A program made the translations under genes and the position numbers. Positions 14,973 through 22,403 of a stretch of DNA of 22,403 nt are shown one piece after another (position 1 is the first letter of the stretch; each line of letters begins with the position of its first letter). Origin of the DNA: JARRQB01 sp965368585 (GTDB taxonomy: Bacteria; Pseudomonadota; Gammaproteobacteria; Chromatiales; Chromatiaceae); contig CBDUNM010000078.1 of the NCBI GenBank assembly GCA_965368585.1, positions 1 to 22,403 on the forward strand. The letters are read 5' to 3'. The notes beneath the pieces are model-generated. The model was given only the letters and a program-made list of their open reading frames with translations. It was not told the origin of the DNA and searched no databases.

Positions 14973-16276
14973 CCGAAAGCGCGGCCACAGACCCCGTCGA
15001 CGCTTGGCTGCAGAACCAGGCCGGCCTCAACCCCCGGGAGATCGAACTGGGTCTGCAGCGCGTGATCCGGGTGTGGGAGGCGCTGGGAGCACCGCGACCG
15101 GCCAGGCATACGATCGTGGTGGCCGGTACCAACGGCAAGGGAAGCTGCGTCGCCATGCTGGACGCGATCCTGCGCGCCGCTGGATATCGGGTTGGCTGCT
15201 ACACCTCGCCGCATCTTCTGCGCTACGTGGAGAGGGTGCGCATCGACGGTAAACCGGTTGACGAGGCGTCGATGTTGGCGACCCTGAAACTGACCGCGGC
15301 AGCGCGGCAGGGGACGCCGCTGACGTATTTCGAGCTGGGCACCCTGGCGGCCCTTCGTTTGTTCGAAAAGGCGGATCTGGACGTGGCGCTGCTGGAGGTC
15401 GGTCTGGGCGGTCGCCTCGACGCGGTGAATATCGTCTCGGCCGATGCCACCCTGGTGACCAGTGTCGACCTCGATCATCAGGATTGGCTGGGCGAAGACC
15501 GCGAAGCGATCGGTCTCGAAAAGGCTGGCGTGTTCCGGCCGGGCGTACCCGCCGTCTGCGGGGACAGCGCACCGCCGGCATCGCTGGTCGCGCATGCCGC
15601 CGAATTGGCAACGCCGCTGCAGGTTCAGGATCGGGACTTTTCGGCGCGCGTCGAAGGCGACCAATGGCATTGGCGTGGCCGGGGGCGCAAACGCGCTTCA
15701 CTGCCGTTTCCGGCGTTGCGCGGCGCACATCAGATCAACAACGCGGCCGCCGTCCTGGCGGTCCTCGCCGAACTGGATGATCGCCTGCCGGTCGACCAGC
15801 GTGCAGTGCGCGATGGGTTATTGTCCGTGCGTTTGCCAGGCCGGCATCAGGTGCAGCGCTGGGGCGAATCGACCTGGGTGCTGGACGTGGCCCACAACCC
15901 AGGCGCTGCGGTCGCGCTGGCGGCCAACCTCGGCGAGCAGTTTGTGGCGGGTAAAACCGTCGCGATTCTGGGCATGTTGCGGGATAAAGACGTATCTGGC
16001 GTCGTCGCCGCTTTGCGCAAACGGGTAGATGTCTGGCATCTGGCGGGCCTGGATGATGTCCGTGGACTGACCGGCGCCGAACTGCAGGATCGTTTGAACG
16101 CCAGCGGTTTGGGCGTCACAACGACGGTGCACACCGATGTGCACGACGCCATACGGTGCGTCGCCGAAGAGGTGGGAGTGGATGACCGGGTTCTGGTGCT
16201 GGGCTCGTTCCTGACCGTCGGCGCGGTGATGAATTGGATGAATGCACACCGACCGGCAGCGCTACACGCGGTATAA
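14969..16276 (+). CDS. folC: Dihydrofolate synthase / folylpolyglutamate synthase
   Basis: FolC adds glutamate to dihydropteroate and further glutamates to folates, using ATP. It has 435 residues and a Mur-ligase-like fold. The ATP loop GTNGKGS lies at residues 53-59, followed by GYRVGCYTSPHLLRYVERVR. LLEVGLGGRLDAVN, the metal and Lys-loop region TSVDLDHQDWLG, and the C-terminal DVAHNPGA are all present. The first possible in-frame start is the GTG at 14969, with a weak GAGTGA 7 nt upstream and overlap with the preceding small frame. A TATAAT hexamer overlaps its stop codon. Confidence 0.97.
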   Translation: MTESAATDPVDAWLQNQAGLNPREIELGLQRVIRVWEALGAPRPARHTIVVAGTNGKGSCVAMLDAILRAAGYRVGCYTSPHLLRYVERVRIDGKPVDEASMLATLKLTAAARQGTPLTYFELGTLAALRLFEKADLDVALLEVGLGGRLDAVNIVSADATLVTSVDLDHQDWLGEDREAIGLEKAGVFRPGVPAVCGDSAPPASLVAHAAELATPLQVQDRDFSARVEGDQWHWRGRGRKRASLPFPALRGAHQINNAAAVLAVLAELDDRLPVDQRAVRDGLLSVRLPGRHQVQRWGESTWVLDVAHNPGAAVALAANLGEQFVAGKTVAILGMLRDKDVSGVVAALRKRVDVWHLAGLDDVRGLTGAELQDRLNASGLGVTTTVHTDVHDAIRCVAEEVGVDDRVLVLGSFLTVGAVMNWMNAHRPAALHAV

Positions 16277-16277
16277 T
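16249..16277 (+). promoter_or_regulatory. Candidate internal promoter for dedD-cvpA-purF
   Basis: A perfect TATAAT -10 hexamer (16272-16277) overlaps the folC stop codon. The hexamer 17 bp upstream, CCGACC (16249-16254), keeps only the central GAC of the -35 consensus. A transcript starting near 16284 would give dedD a leader of about 30 nt. Confidence 0.4.
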
Positions 16278-16314
16278 TCCGGCGATCGAGCCAACGGCGA
16301 GTGGGTTAGAAGAC

Positions 16315-16944
16315 GTGGACGAAAGTTTAAAGAAACGCCTGGTCGGCGCGGCCGTGCTGGCTTCGCTGGCCGTCATATTTGTGCCCATGCTCGTGGACAA
16401 GCGAGTAGAGCCTCCGGAGCTAAAGCCTTTACCGAGCTTGCCAGAGCCAAAGCCTGTAGAATTCAAATCCAGGTTGCTCAAACAGGAGATTCCATCCCCA
16501 AAACCGCTACCGAAGCCGCCGCAACCCGTGCAGGAACCCGAGACACCCGCCGCGCCGGAATTTGTCGATGCGGAACAAGCGCCGGAGATTCCGAATGCGG
16601 CGGCAGCGCCGGAACAAGAGGAAGTGCCGGATTCGACGGAGCGCCCGGAAGTTCCGAGTTCGGCACAAGCCGCACCTGTCGAGCCGCCGCCGGCGCGATT
16701 GCCGCTTGGATCGTGGGTCGTCCAGGTGGGCTCGTTCAGCAGCCGCGACAATGCGCTGCGTCTGGTAGAGAAATTACGCGATGCCGGCCTCGATACAATG
16801 GCGCCCGAGCCGGTGCAGATGAGCGGCAAGACACTCTATCGTGTGATGGTCGGTCCCGAGATCGATCGCACCCGCGCCACTGCGTTGCTGCCGAAGATCA
16901 GGCAGATATCTGAACTTCAAGGCCAAGTGTATTCGTACCCATGA
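16315..16944 (+). CDS. dedD: DedD-type SPOR-domain membrane protein
   Basis: The 209-residue protein starts with a short cytoplasmic tail and one transmembrane helix (residues about 9-26, LVGAAVLASLAVIFVPML). A long proline- and glutamate-rich periplasmic linker (about 30-125) follows. It ends in a SPOR domain (about 130-209, from SWVVQVGSFSS to GQVYSYP). SPOR domains bind denuded glycan strands at the division septum, and DedD helps cell constriction in E. coli. The folC-dedD-cvpA-purF order supports the name. The frame is open from 16234, but the GTG at 16315 gives the normal short N-terminus (VDESLKKRLVG). Its ribosome-binding site is weak. Confidence 0.88.
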   Translation: MDESLKKRLVGAAVLASLAVIFVPMLVDKRVEPPELKPLPSLPEPKPVEFKSRLLKQEIPSPKPLPKPPQPVQEPETPAAPEFVDAEQAPEIPNAAAAPEQEEVPDSTERPEVPSSAQAAPVEPPPARLPLGSWVVQVGSFSSRDNALRLVEKLRDAGLDTMAPEPVQMSGKTLYRVMVGPEIDRTRATALLPKIRQISELQGQVYSYP

Positions 16945-16957
16945 TTGCTGAACCCTT

Positions 16958-16966
16958 TGTTAGAAT
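16958..16966 (+). promoter_or_regulatory. Candidate extended -10 element before cvpA
   Basis: TGT followed by TAGAAT forms an extended -10 sequence 14 bp after the dedD stop. No -35 box is visible at the right spacing, which extended -10 promoters may lack. Transcription would start near 16973, about 29 nt before the cvpA start. Confidence 0.3.
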
Positions 16967-17001
16967 CGCGGCCTGGCGGCGGCGCGAGGATGAGTGAAGC
17001 G

Positions 17002-17514
17002 ATGGCTTGGCTGGATATTGGCATTGTCGTCGTATTGCTGGTGTCGACGCTCATCAGTCTAGTTCGCGGCTTCGTTCGCGAGGCTTTTTCACTGGCGGTT
17101 TGGTTGGTGGCCCTGTGGGTTGCGTGGAGTTTCTTCCGCGAGCTGTCCGATCATCTGGTGCCCTGGATCGAAACGCCGTCACTGCGTCTGGGCGCCGCTT
17201 TTTGCGTCTTGCTGCTGGTGACTCTGGTCGTGGGTGGGCTGGTGAATTTTCTCATGGTCCAGTTGGTCGAGCGTACGGGCATGAGCGGCACCGACCGCCT
17301 GATCGGCATGATCTTCGGGTTCGCCAGGGGGGTGTTGCTGGTGGCGGCGCTGGTCCTGCTAGCGGGCCTGACACCGTTTCCCGAAGATCCGTGGTGGCAC
17401 GAGTCCGAGCTGGTTCCTTATTTCGAGGAGCTCGCGCTATGGGTGCGGGGCCTCTTGCCCGCCGACATTGCCGAACGCTTTCGTTACGCGGCGCTCGGCT
17501 GGAGATTCACTTGA
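17002..17514 (+). CDS. cvpA: CvpA family inner-membrane protein
   Basis: CvpA is a small membrane protein needed for colicin V production in E. coli. Its molecular role is not settled, and it is linked to envelope stress and purine genes. Here it has 170 residues with about four hydrophobic segments (near residues 4-22, 29-46, 63-86 and 105-122). The conserved SLVRGFVREAFSL loop follows the first segment. The ATG at 17002 gives MAWLDIGIVV, which aligns with the E. coli start. The in-frame ATG at 16990 abuts its GAGG and is less likely. purF begins 1 nt after the stop, the same pairing as in the E. coli cvpA-purF operon. Confidence 0.92.
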   Translation: MAWLDIGIVVVLLVSTLISLVRGFVREAFSLAVWLVALWVAWSFFRELSDHLVPWIETPSLRLGAAFCVLLLVTLVVGGLVNFLMVQLVERTGMSGTDRLIGMIFGFARGVLLVAALVLLAGLTPFPEDPWWHESELVPYFEELALWVRGLLPADIAERFRYAALGWRFT

Positions 17515-17515
17515 T

Positions 17516-19036
17516 ATGTGCGGAATTGTAGGCATAGTCGGCCGGGGGTCGGTCAATCAGGCGCTGTATAACGCCTTGCTGGTGCTGCAGCATCGCGGTC
17601 AGGATGCGGCCGGGATCGTGACTTGCGAGGGCAGTAAACTGCATTTGCGCAAGGACAATGGTCTGGCGCGCGACGTGTTCGATGTGCAACACATGATCAA
17701 ACTGGGCGGCACCATGGGCATAGGCCACGTCCGGTATCCTACCGCAGGCTGTGCGTCGTCGGCTGAGGCGCAGCCCTTTTACGTCAATTCTCCCTACGGT
17801 ATCGCCCTGGCGCACAACGGCAATCTGACCAACGCGGAGGAATTGAAGCGTGAGCTGTTCGCCGAGGACCGGCGCCACATCAATACCGAGTCGGATTCGG
17901 AAATCCTGTTGAACGTATTCGCGCACGAGCTCCAGGTGCAGGCTACTGGCCTCAGCTTCGACGAGAACGATATATTTCACGCGGTCGAGGGCGTGCATCG
18001 CCGTTGCCGCGGCGGTTACGCCGCGGTCGCGATGATACCGGGTTACGGTGTCGTGGCCTTTCGTGATCCGCACGGCATACGGCCGGTGGTGTTCGGCGTG
18101 CGCGATACCGAAGCCGGTTCGGAACTGATGGTGGCCTCCGAGAGCGTGGCCCTGAACACTCTTGACTTTGAGCTTGTGCGGGATGTCGAGCCGGGTGAGG
18201 CCATCATATTCACCGTGGACGGGACCCTGCATACGCGCAAGTGCGCCGCCGATACCTGCAAATCACCCTGTATCTTCGAATTCGTCTACTTCGCACGGCC
18301 CGATTCGGTGATTGACGAGATTTTCGTCCACAAGGCCCGTCAACGCATGGGGAAGAAGCTGGCCCGGAAACTGGCCAGGGAATGGCCCAAACACGATATC
18401 GATGTCGTCGTCCCGATACCGGATACCAGCCGAACCGCCGCGCTGGTATTGGCCAACGAGCTCGGCTTGCGCTACGCCGAAGGGTTCATCAAGAACCGGT
18501 ACATCGGACGCACCTTCATTATGCCCGGGCAGACCGCGCGCAAGAAATCGGTGCGGCAAAAACTCAATCCCATCGACGTCGAGTTCAAAGGCAAGAACGT
18601 CTTGCTGGTCGACGATTCCATCGTGCGCGGCACGACGTCCAAGCAGATCGTACAGATGGCGCGCGAAGCGGGTGCGGCGAAGGTGTACTTCGCGTCGGCG
18701 GCGCCGCCGGTACGTTTTCCGAATGTGTACGGTATCGACATGCCGGCGGCCAGCGAGTTGGTCGCGCACGGTCGCACCGAGCAGGAAGTCTGCGATCTGA
18801 TCGGCGCCGATCGACTTTTGTACCAGGATCTGGAAGACCTGATCGATGCCGTGCAAAAGAAGGGCAAGACCAAGGTCGATCGATTTGACACCTCGGTGTT
18901 CAGTGGCGAATACGTCACCGGCGACGTCACCGCAGACTATCTCGAGCAACTGGAGGCTGAACGCAACGACGACGCCAAGCAGGAACGCGATGCCACCATC
19001 TTCAATAACGTGATCGATTTACACAACCAGGCGTAG
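17516..19036 (+). CDS. purF: Amidophosphoribosyltransferase
   Basis: PurF catalyses the first committed step of purine synthesis, making phosphoribosylamine from PRPP and glutamine. It has 506 residues. The start MCGIVGIVG exposes the N-terminal nucleophile cysteine after methionine removal. There is no propeptide, as in E. coli. The glutaminase domain (about 1-240) includes QHRGQDAAGI and GHVRYPTAG. The PRPP-binding motif VLLVDDSIVRGTTS lies at about residues 362-375. The frame extends upstream into cvpA, but the start is fixed by the cysteine. GGAG lies 11 nt upstream within cvpA. It is the last gene of the conserved plus-strand block. Confidence 0.98.
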   Translation: MCGIVGIVGRGSVNQALYNALLVLQHRGQDAAGIVTCEGSKLHLRKDNGLARDVFDVQHMIKLGGTMGIGHVRYPTAGCASSAEAQPFYVNSPYGIALAHNGNLTNAEELKRELFAEDRRHINTESDSEILLNVFAHELQVQATGLSFDENDIFHAVEGVHRRCRGGYAAVAMIPGYGVVAFRDPHGIRPVVFGVRDTEAGSELMVASESVALNTLDFELVRDVEPGEAIIFTVDGTLHTRKCAADTCKSPCIFEFVYFARPDSVIDEIFVHKARQRMGKKLARKLAREWPKHDIDVVVPIPDTSRTAALVLANELGLRYAEGFIKNRYIGRTFIMPGQTARKKSVRQKLNPIDVEFKGKNVLLVDDSIVRGTTSKQIVQMAREAGAAKVYFASAAPPVRFPNVYGIDMPAASELVAHGRTEQEVCDLIGADRLLYQDLEDLIDAVQKKGKTKVDRFDTSVFSGEYVTGDVTADYLEQLEAERNDDAKQERDATIFNNVIDLHNQA

Positions 19037-19055
19037 CCGGAAACCATCGAGGCGC

Positions 19056-19080
19056 TGTCGGTGCCCTGCCGACATCTTTG
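19056..19080 (+). terminator. Weak hairpin after purF
   Basis: TGTCGG and CCGACA (19056-19061, 19069-19074) form a 6-bp stem with a 7-nt loop, 19 bp after the purF stop. A short TCTTTG tract follows. It may end the purF transcript, but the stem and the T-tract are both modest. Confidence 0.4.
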
Positions 19081-19189
19081 ACTCACGGGTTTTCGGCTCT
19101 GTTTCACGCCGTCGGGGATTCGGTCGCCGCTCCGTTTGGTTCTCGGGCCGGCAGATGAGCCGTAACCGGTCGTCGGTGCGAACGAAATT

Positions 19190-19210
19190 GCCCCGCGATT
19201 GCGGGGCTTT
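19190..19210. terminator. GC-rich hairpin between convergent purF and soxB, likely shared terminator
   Basis: GCCCCGC-GATT-GCGGGGC is a perfect 7-bp stem with a 4-nt loop. It is followed by TTTA on the plus strand and AATTT on the minus strand. It lies 23 bp after the soxB stop and about 150 bp after purF. The stem is strong and the T-tracts are short. Confidence 0.7.
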
Positions 19211-19232
19211 ACACGTCCGGAACCCGACTCGA

Positions 19233-21011
19233 TCAGCTCATTTTGTAGTCCGCCAGACCGGGATTGCCTTTGACATTCTTCAACTTGGGGGTGTTGAGTT
19301 TCACCAGCTTGGCGGATTTCTTGACCCTCAGATAATCGGCCACCTGATCCCAGACCGCGGGTCCGGGTGATTGTGACCCGACGGTTGCCCAACCGGCCAC
19401 GATATACTTCTTGGTCATATCGACCTTGTCGCCGTTGTCGAGCGTCATGTCCGAAATCCGGCTGCCCATATTCGCGGTGGGGTCGCAGACGTAGTCCATA
19501 CCGCCAACACGCACCATATCGCCGCCTTGTTGATAGTAGGGGTCGGCGTTGAACAGGTTGTCGCAGACGTCCTCGAGTATCAGCTTGATATCCGCGCCGG
19601 TCATCTCGCGCCGGTAGGTCTCCGGGTAAGTCATACACGTCTGGTCCAGCACGTGCTCCATGGTGATCGTCTGGCCAGGCAGGACGGTCGTACCCCAGCG
19701 GAAGCCGGGTGACAACGATACCTGCGCATCGTTTTGCACACGCAGCGCATCGCAGATCAACTGGTCGAAAGTGCCGTTGAAATTGCCGCGGCGATACATC
19801 ACGTCTTCGGCGACCGCCAGTTCCTCGGTTAACCAGTCAAGATGCGGCTCACGCACCTTGTTGATAAGAGCGGTCATTTCCGCATTGGGTTCGAGAACAT
19901 TGGAAAACACCGGCAACAGCTTGTATTGGAAATTCTGGACTTTCCCATCGCGGACATCCAGATCCATCACGCCCAGGAACTTACCGTTCGAACCGGCGTT
20001 CGTCACCAGCGTCTGGCCACCGGGGTTGCGTACCGGTATCGCACCGGGTACACCGTCGTGCGTATGGCCACCGAAGATCACGTCGACGCCGGTGACGATC
20101 GACGCCATTTTCAGATCCACGTCCATGCCATTGTGCGAAATGACGACGACCGCATCGGGTTTCTCGTTCTCGCGTATTTCGTCGACCAGCTTTTGCATGT
20201 CGCCGTCGTTGATACCGAATGTCCAGTGCGGAATGAAGCGCTGCGGGTTGGCGATCGGGGTGTAAGGGAACGCCTGGCCGATCACTGCGACGCGCACGCC
20301 GCCCGTCTTCTTGATGACGTAGGGCTTGAACGCGTGACCCGAGTCTTCGTCGAAGCCGTCGAAATCGGCGTACGCATAATCGAACAATGCGTCTTCTTTG
20401 ACCTTGACGTTCTGACACACGAAGTCGCCGTTGAACGCCGCGACGTTCTTCAGGACTTCTTCGTCACGATAGGTGAACTCCCAGTGTCCGGTCATGACGT
20501 CGACGCCAAGCAGGTTGCAGGCGTCCACCATATCCATACCGCGGGTTTTCAAGGCGGTACCCGATCCCTGCCAGGTGTCTCCGCCGTCCAGGAGTAGTGT
20601 CTTTGCAGGACCGAACTCGCTGCGCAGTTTGTCAACGAGTGTTTTCAGGTGAGCAAATCCCCCCACCTTACCGTACTTCAGCGCTGCCTCGGTGAAGTTC
20701 AGATAGGTATAGGCGTGCGACTCGTAACCGTCCCGGGGCAAGCCGAATCGCTCCAGCAACGCATCACCGACCAGATGTGGCGGCTTGCCCAATGCGTCCC
20801 CGATTCCCAGGTTGACGCTCGGTTCACGAAAGTAGATGGGTAATAATTGGGCGTGCGTGTCGGTAATATGCAGCAATCTGACGTTACCGAATTCCGGTAC
20901 CGTGTACATATCGCCAGAGGCTTGCGCGGCCGCAAAAATGGATCGTGGCATCATGCCGGCCGCGGCAGCCAGTCCTAGGGTACGTAGAAACTCTCTTCGA
21001 GAAAGGGCCAT
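19233..21011 (-). CDS. soxB: Thiosulfohydrolase SoxB (periplasmic, dimanganese)
   Basis: SoxB releases sulfate by hydrolysing the terminal sulfone from thiosulfate bound to the SoxY carrier, in periplasmic thiosulfate oxidation. It has 592 residues. The N-terminus has a Tat signal (SRREFLRTLGLAAAAG, twin arginines R5 and R6), so it is exported folded with its metals. The 5'-nucleotidase-like metallophosphoesterase motifs are present: ITDTHAQ (D51, H53), GGDTW (D145), TGHWEF (H176), N201, SHNGMD (H293) and GGHTHDG (H316, H318). GHWE in place of the usual GNHE, and YFREPSVNLGIGD, mark SoxB within the family. It is the third gene of a minus-strand soxA-soxK-soxB unit, 55 bp after soxK. Confidence 0.98.
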   Translation of the reverse strand: MALSRREFLRTLGLAAAAGMMPRSIFAAAQASGDMYTVPEFGNVRLLHITDTHAQLLPIYFREPSVNLGIGDALGKPPHLVGDALLERFGLPRDGYESHAYTYLNFTEAALKYGKVGGFAHLKTLVDKLRSEFGPAKTLLLDGGDTWQGSGTALKTRGMDMVDACNLLGVDVMTGHWEFTYRDEEVLKNVAAFNGDFVCQNVKVKEDALFDYAYADFDGFDEDSGHAFKPYVIKKTGGVRVAVIGQAFPYTPIANPQRFIPHWTFGINDGDMQKLVDEIRENEKPDAVVVISHNGMDVDLKMASIVTGVDVIFGGHTHDGVPGAIPVRNPGGQTLVTNAGSNGKFLGVMDLDVRDGKVQNFQYKLLPVFSNVLEPNAEMTALINKVREPHLDWLTEELAVAEDVMYRRGNFNGTFDQLICDALRVQNDAQVSLSPGFRWGTTVLPGQTITMEHVLDQTCMTYPETYRREMTGADIKLILEDVCDNLFNADPYYQQGGDMVRVGGMDYVCDPTANMGSRISDMTLDNGDKVDMTKKYIVAGWATVGSQSPGPAVWDQVADYLRVKKSAKLVKLNTPKLKNVKGNPGLADYKMS

Positions 21012-21066
21012 GGGAGTCGCTCTCTAAATTATTCGGTTGTTGGGGCGAAAGGGATGCCGAGTCTCG

Positions 21067-21378
21067 TTACCTTCCGAAAAGTGAGGAGGTGTCCGGATTG
21101 CGTTGCTCCAGCGCCTGCCGGTAACCCAATTGGCTTTGCTCCAGCGCCTGAGCCACCAGGGTATTGGCCTTGTCGAACTCTCCGGCGGCGGCGGTCTTTT
21201 TCGCCTCGCTGAGCATTTTGCCGACGTCGCGCCATTCACCGCCAACGGAATCGGCCTGCTGGCGTGCGGCTTCGGCGGCGGCATAGGCCTGCTCGAATTC
21301 CGCTTGGCTGCCGGCCGCCACCGGGGCGGCAAGACCGACCAGAATCAGGCTGCTGAATGAGGTGAGAATTCGGTGCAT
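21067..21378 (-). CDS. soxK: SoxXA-binding protein SoxK-like
   Basis: This small periplasmic protein has 103 residues. A signal peptide (about residues 1-23, ending VAAG) is followed by two long alanine-rich amphipathic helices: QAEFEQAYAAAEAARQQA, and a second helix including AGEFDKANTLVAQALEQ, with EWRDVGKML between them. This pattern and the place between soxA and soxB match the SoxXA-binding protein, known as SoxK or SAXB in purple and green sulfur bacteria. That protein joins SoxX and SoxA and raises their activity. A GGAGAGGA ribosome-binding site precedes the ATG. There are no cysteines, so no haem or lipid anchor. Sequence conservation in this family is low, so the call leans on context. 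Confidence 0.85.
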   Translation of the reverse strand: MHRILTSFSSLILVGLAAPVAAGSQAEFEQAYAAAEAARQQADSVGGEWRDVGKMLSEAKKTAAAGEFDKANTLVAQALEQSQLGYRQALEQRNPDTSSLFGR

Positions 21379-21429
21379 TTGTCTATCCTCTCCGTATGTT
21401 GATATCGTGGATGTACTGTACCGGCTAAC

Positions 21430-21475
21430 GCGTCAAGCGAGCTAAGTCGCTGCGTCGAGCTATATGACCTGACGC
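21430..21475. repeat. Repeats in the soxA-soxK spacer
   Basis: In the 123-bp gap between soxA and soxK, the 7-mer CGAGCTA occurs twice 18 bp apart (21438-21444 and 21456-21462). The pair GCGTCA (21430-21435) and TGACGC (21470-21475) frames both copies. A small AGCGA/TCGCT stem lies inside. It could be a regulator site for soxKB or an RNA structure; function unknown. Confidence 0.4.
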
Positions 21476-21501
21476 AATGCTTGTGGTTCGCTTTTAAACT
21501 G

Positions 21502-22347
21502 TTACTTACGCGCCGAAGGCCCGTTGTACTCGATGCCGTTGCTCATGTGGGTGAGGAAGTACTCGAGGTTGCGGTACTCTTCGCTTTGGGCCTTGAACTT
21601 CTTGGCGCGGACCTGCTCGTTGCAGCCGCCGAAGCGCCGGTGCAGGGTACCCAGCTCGCCCCACTTGGAGCGGTACACCGGCCAGCCGGTGGTGTGGCCC
21701 AGGGCGGGGCTCAAGATATCGGTGCGCACGTGCTGGCCCGGGCTCTCCATGTGGCACTGGGCGCAGGAGAAGTTCAACTGACCGCGGCGGGCGAAGTAGA
21801 AGCTCTTGCCTGCGTTGTAGGCATGCAGCGCATCGGCGTTGGGGATCTGCACATCGGTGACCTGGCCGCGTGACTCGTACGACATGTACGCCGACAGGCG
21901 GGTGATCGGTCCCTTGCTGTACTTCAGCGGTGGCTCGCCGTGTTTCTCGCGGCACTCGTTGATCGCCAGCTCCAGCGTAACGACCATCTTGCGCGCATCG
22001 TCCCACCTCGGGTAGTTCTTGCGCTGCGCCGGGCCGTCGGGGAAACAGTCCACATACCCCTTGCCGTTGGCAAAGGGGGTGTTCCACATCGCTTCGCCCT
22101 CTTCGACCATCGGCTCGTAGGGCGGGAACTCCTCGATCGCCTCCCAGCTCTGGCGCGAGACCTCGTCGATGGCGTACACGCCGTTGGCGAACTCGCTCTG
22201 GGGTACGCCGGGGAAACGCTGCTGGAAATAATCCCGGTACAGCTGCAGGTCCTCGGCCGGCGAACTGTCGCCGGCCTTCTGATTGGCCGTGGCCGCCACC
22301 GCGATGATGGCACACAACGCCGCGAGCGCATAGACAGTCTTTTTCAT
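21502..22347 (-). CDS. soxA: SoxA, c-type cytochrome subunit of SoxXA (single haem site)
   Basis: SoxA, with SoxX, joins thiosulfate oxidatively to the SoxY cysteine. The 281-residue protein has a Sec signal peptide (about residues 1-21). It has one haem c site, C195-AQ-C198-H199. The active-site cysteine (C242 in RRFGGCNEQVRAK), known in the family to form the cysteine persulfide haem ligand, is intact. The first haem site of diheme SoxA proteins is replaced by two lone cysteines (in YVDCFPDGP and NECREKHG). These probably form a disulfide, as in monohaem SoxA. GGAGGAG precedes the ATG. soxK and soxB follow on the same strand. soxX is not seen in the 56 bp upstream and may lie just outside. 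Confidence 0.97.
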   Translation of the reverse strand: MKKTVYALAALCAIIAVAATANQKAGDSSPAEDLQLYRDYFQQRFPGVPQSEFANGVYAIDEVSRQSWEAIEEFPPYEPMVEEGEAMWNTPFANGKGYVDCFPDGPAQRKNYPRWDDARKMVVTLELAINECREKHGEPPLKYSKGPITRLSAYMSYESRGQVTDVQIPNADALHAYNAGKSFYFARRGQLNFSCAQCHMESPGQHVRTDILSPALGHTTGWPVYRSKWGELGTLHRRFGGCNEQVRAKKFKAQSEEYRNLEYFLTHMSNGIEYNGPSARK

Positions 22348-22403
22348 CGGATGCTACTCCTCCAGCAGTGGATCAAACCGTGACCCCGCCCGCCCGGCGG
22401 GCG
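22348..22403. other. Region upstream of soxA: ribosome-binding site and GC-rich palindrome at window edge
   Basis: On the minus strand a GGAGGAG ribosome-binding site lies 9 nt before the soxA ATG. At the extreme right end, bases 22387-22403 can form a 7-bp all-GC stem with a 3-nt loop. It may extend past the window. The minus-strand frames here give no recognisable SoxX C-terminus. Confidence 0.5.

Noticed and set aside
22348..22403. 3' end of soxX upstream of soxA
   Set aside because: None of the three minus-strand frames ends in a sequence like the SoxX C-terminus; the visible stretch is too short to decide.

Overview
This window is GC-rich chromosomal DNA from a sulfur-oxidising gammaproteobacterium. 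I infer a Chromatiales-like lineage; genus and species cannot be fixed from the sequence. The core is the long plus-strand block leuC-leuD-leuB-asd-fimV-truA-trpF-trpB-trpA-accD-folC-dedD-cvpA-purF. This order is familiar from Pseudomonas-type genomes and their relatives. It is followed, convergently, by genes of the Sox thiosulfate-oxidation system (soxA-soxK-soxB on the minus strand).

Left end (1-2910): a calcium-binding RTX-repeat protein, cut by the window start, is followed by a striking imperfect inverted repeat of about 133 bp (820-952). The repeat fills most of the space between the RTX gene and a convergent two-gene minus-strand unit. That unit is a LysR-type regulator followed 3 nt later by a HEAT-repeat protein of unknown role. 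The regulator is divergent from leuC. The AT-rich gap between them holds a perfect T-N11-A-type palindrome and a plausible leuC promoter.

Middle (3040-10485): leuC, leuD and leuB encode the last two enzyme steps of the leucine branch before transamination (isopropylmalate isomerase and dehydrogenase). asd makes aspartate semialdehyde for lysine, threonine, methionine and peptidoglycan. fimV encodes a polar hub protein with LysM and TPR features linked to type IV pili. A strong terminator-like hairpin sits directly in front of truA.

Right-middle (10554-19036): truA, trpF, trpB and trpA (tryptophan synthesis), accD (fatty-acid synthesis), folC (folate), a DedD-type SPOR protein (cell envelope and division), cvpA and purF (purine synthesis) are packed tightly, with several start/stop overlaps. 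They are probably read as one long transcript helped by internal promoters. A 19-codon reading frame exactly bridges accD and folC.

Right end (19037-22403): the conserved block ends at purF. A hairpin separates it from convergent sox genes for a periplasmic c-type cytochrome subunit (SoxA, one haem site), a small SoxXA-binding protein (SoxK) and the Tat-exported thiosulfohydrolase SoxB. soxX is not visible and may lie beyond the right edge. No tRNA, rRNA, CRISPR array, transposase or integrase was recognised. The longest stretch without a gene is about 214 bp (asd-fimV), so no gene-free stretch exceeds 300 bp.
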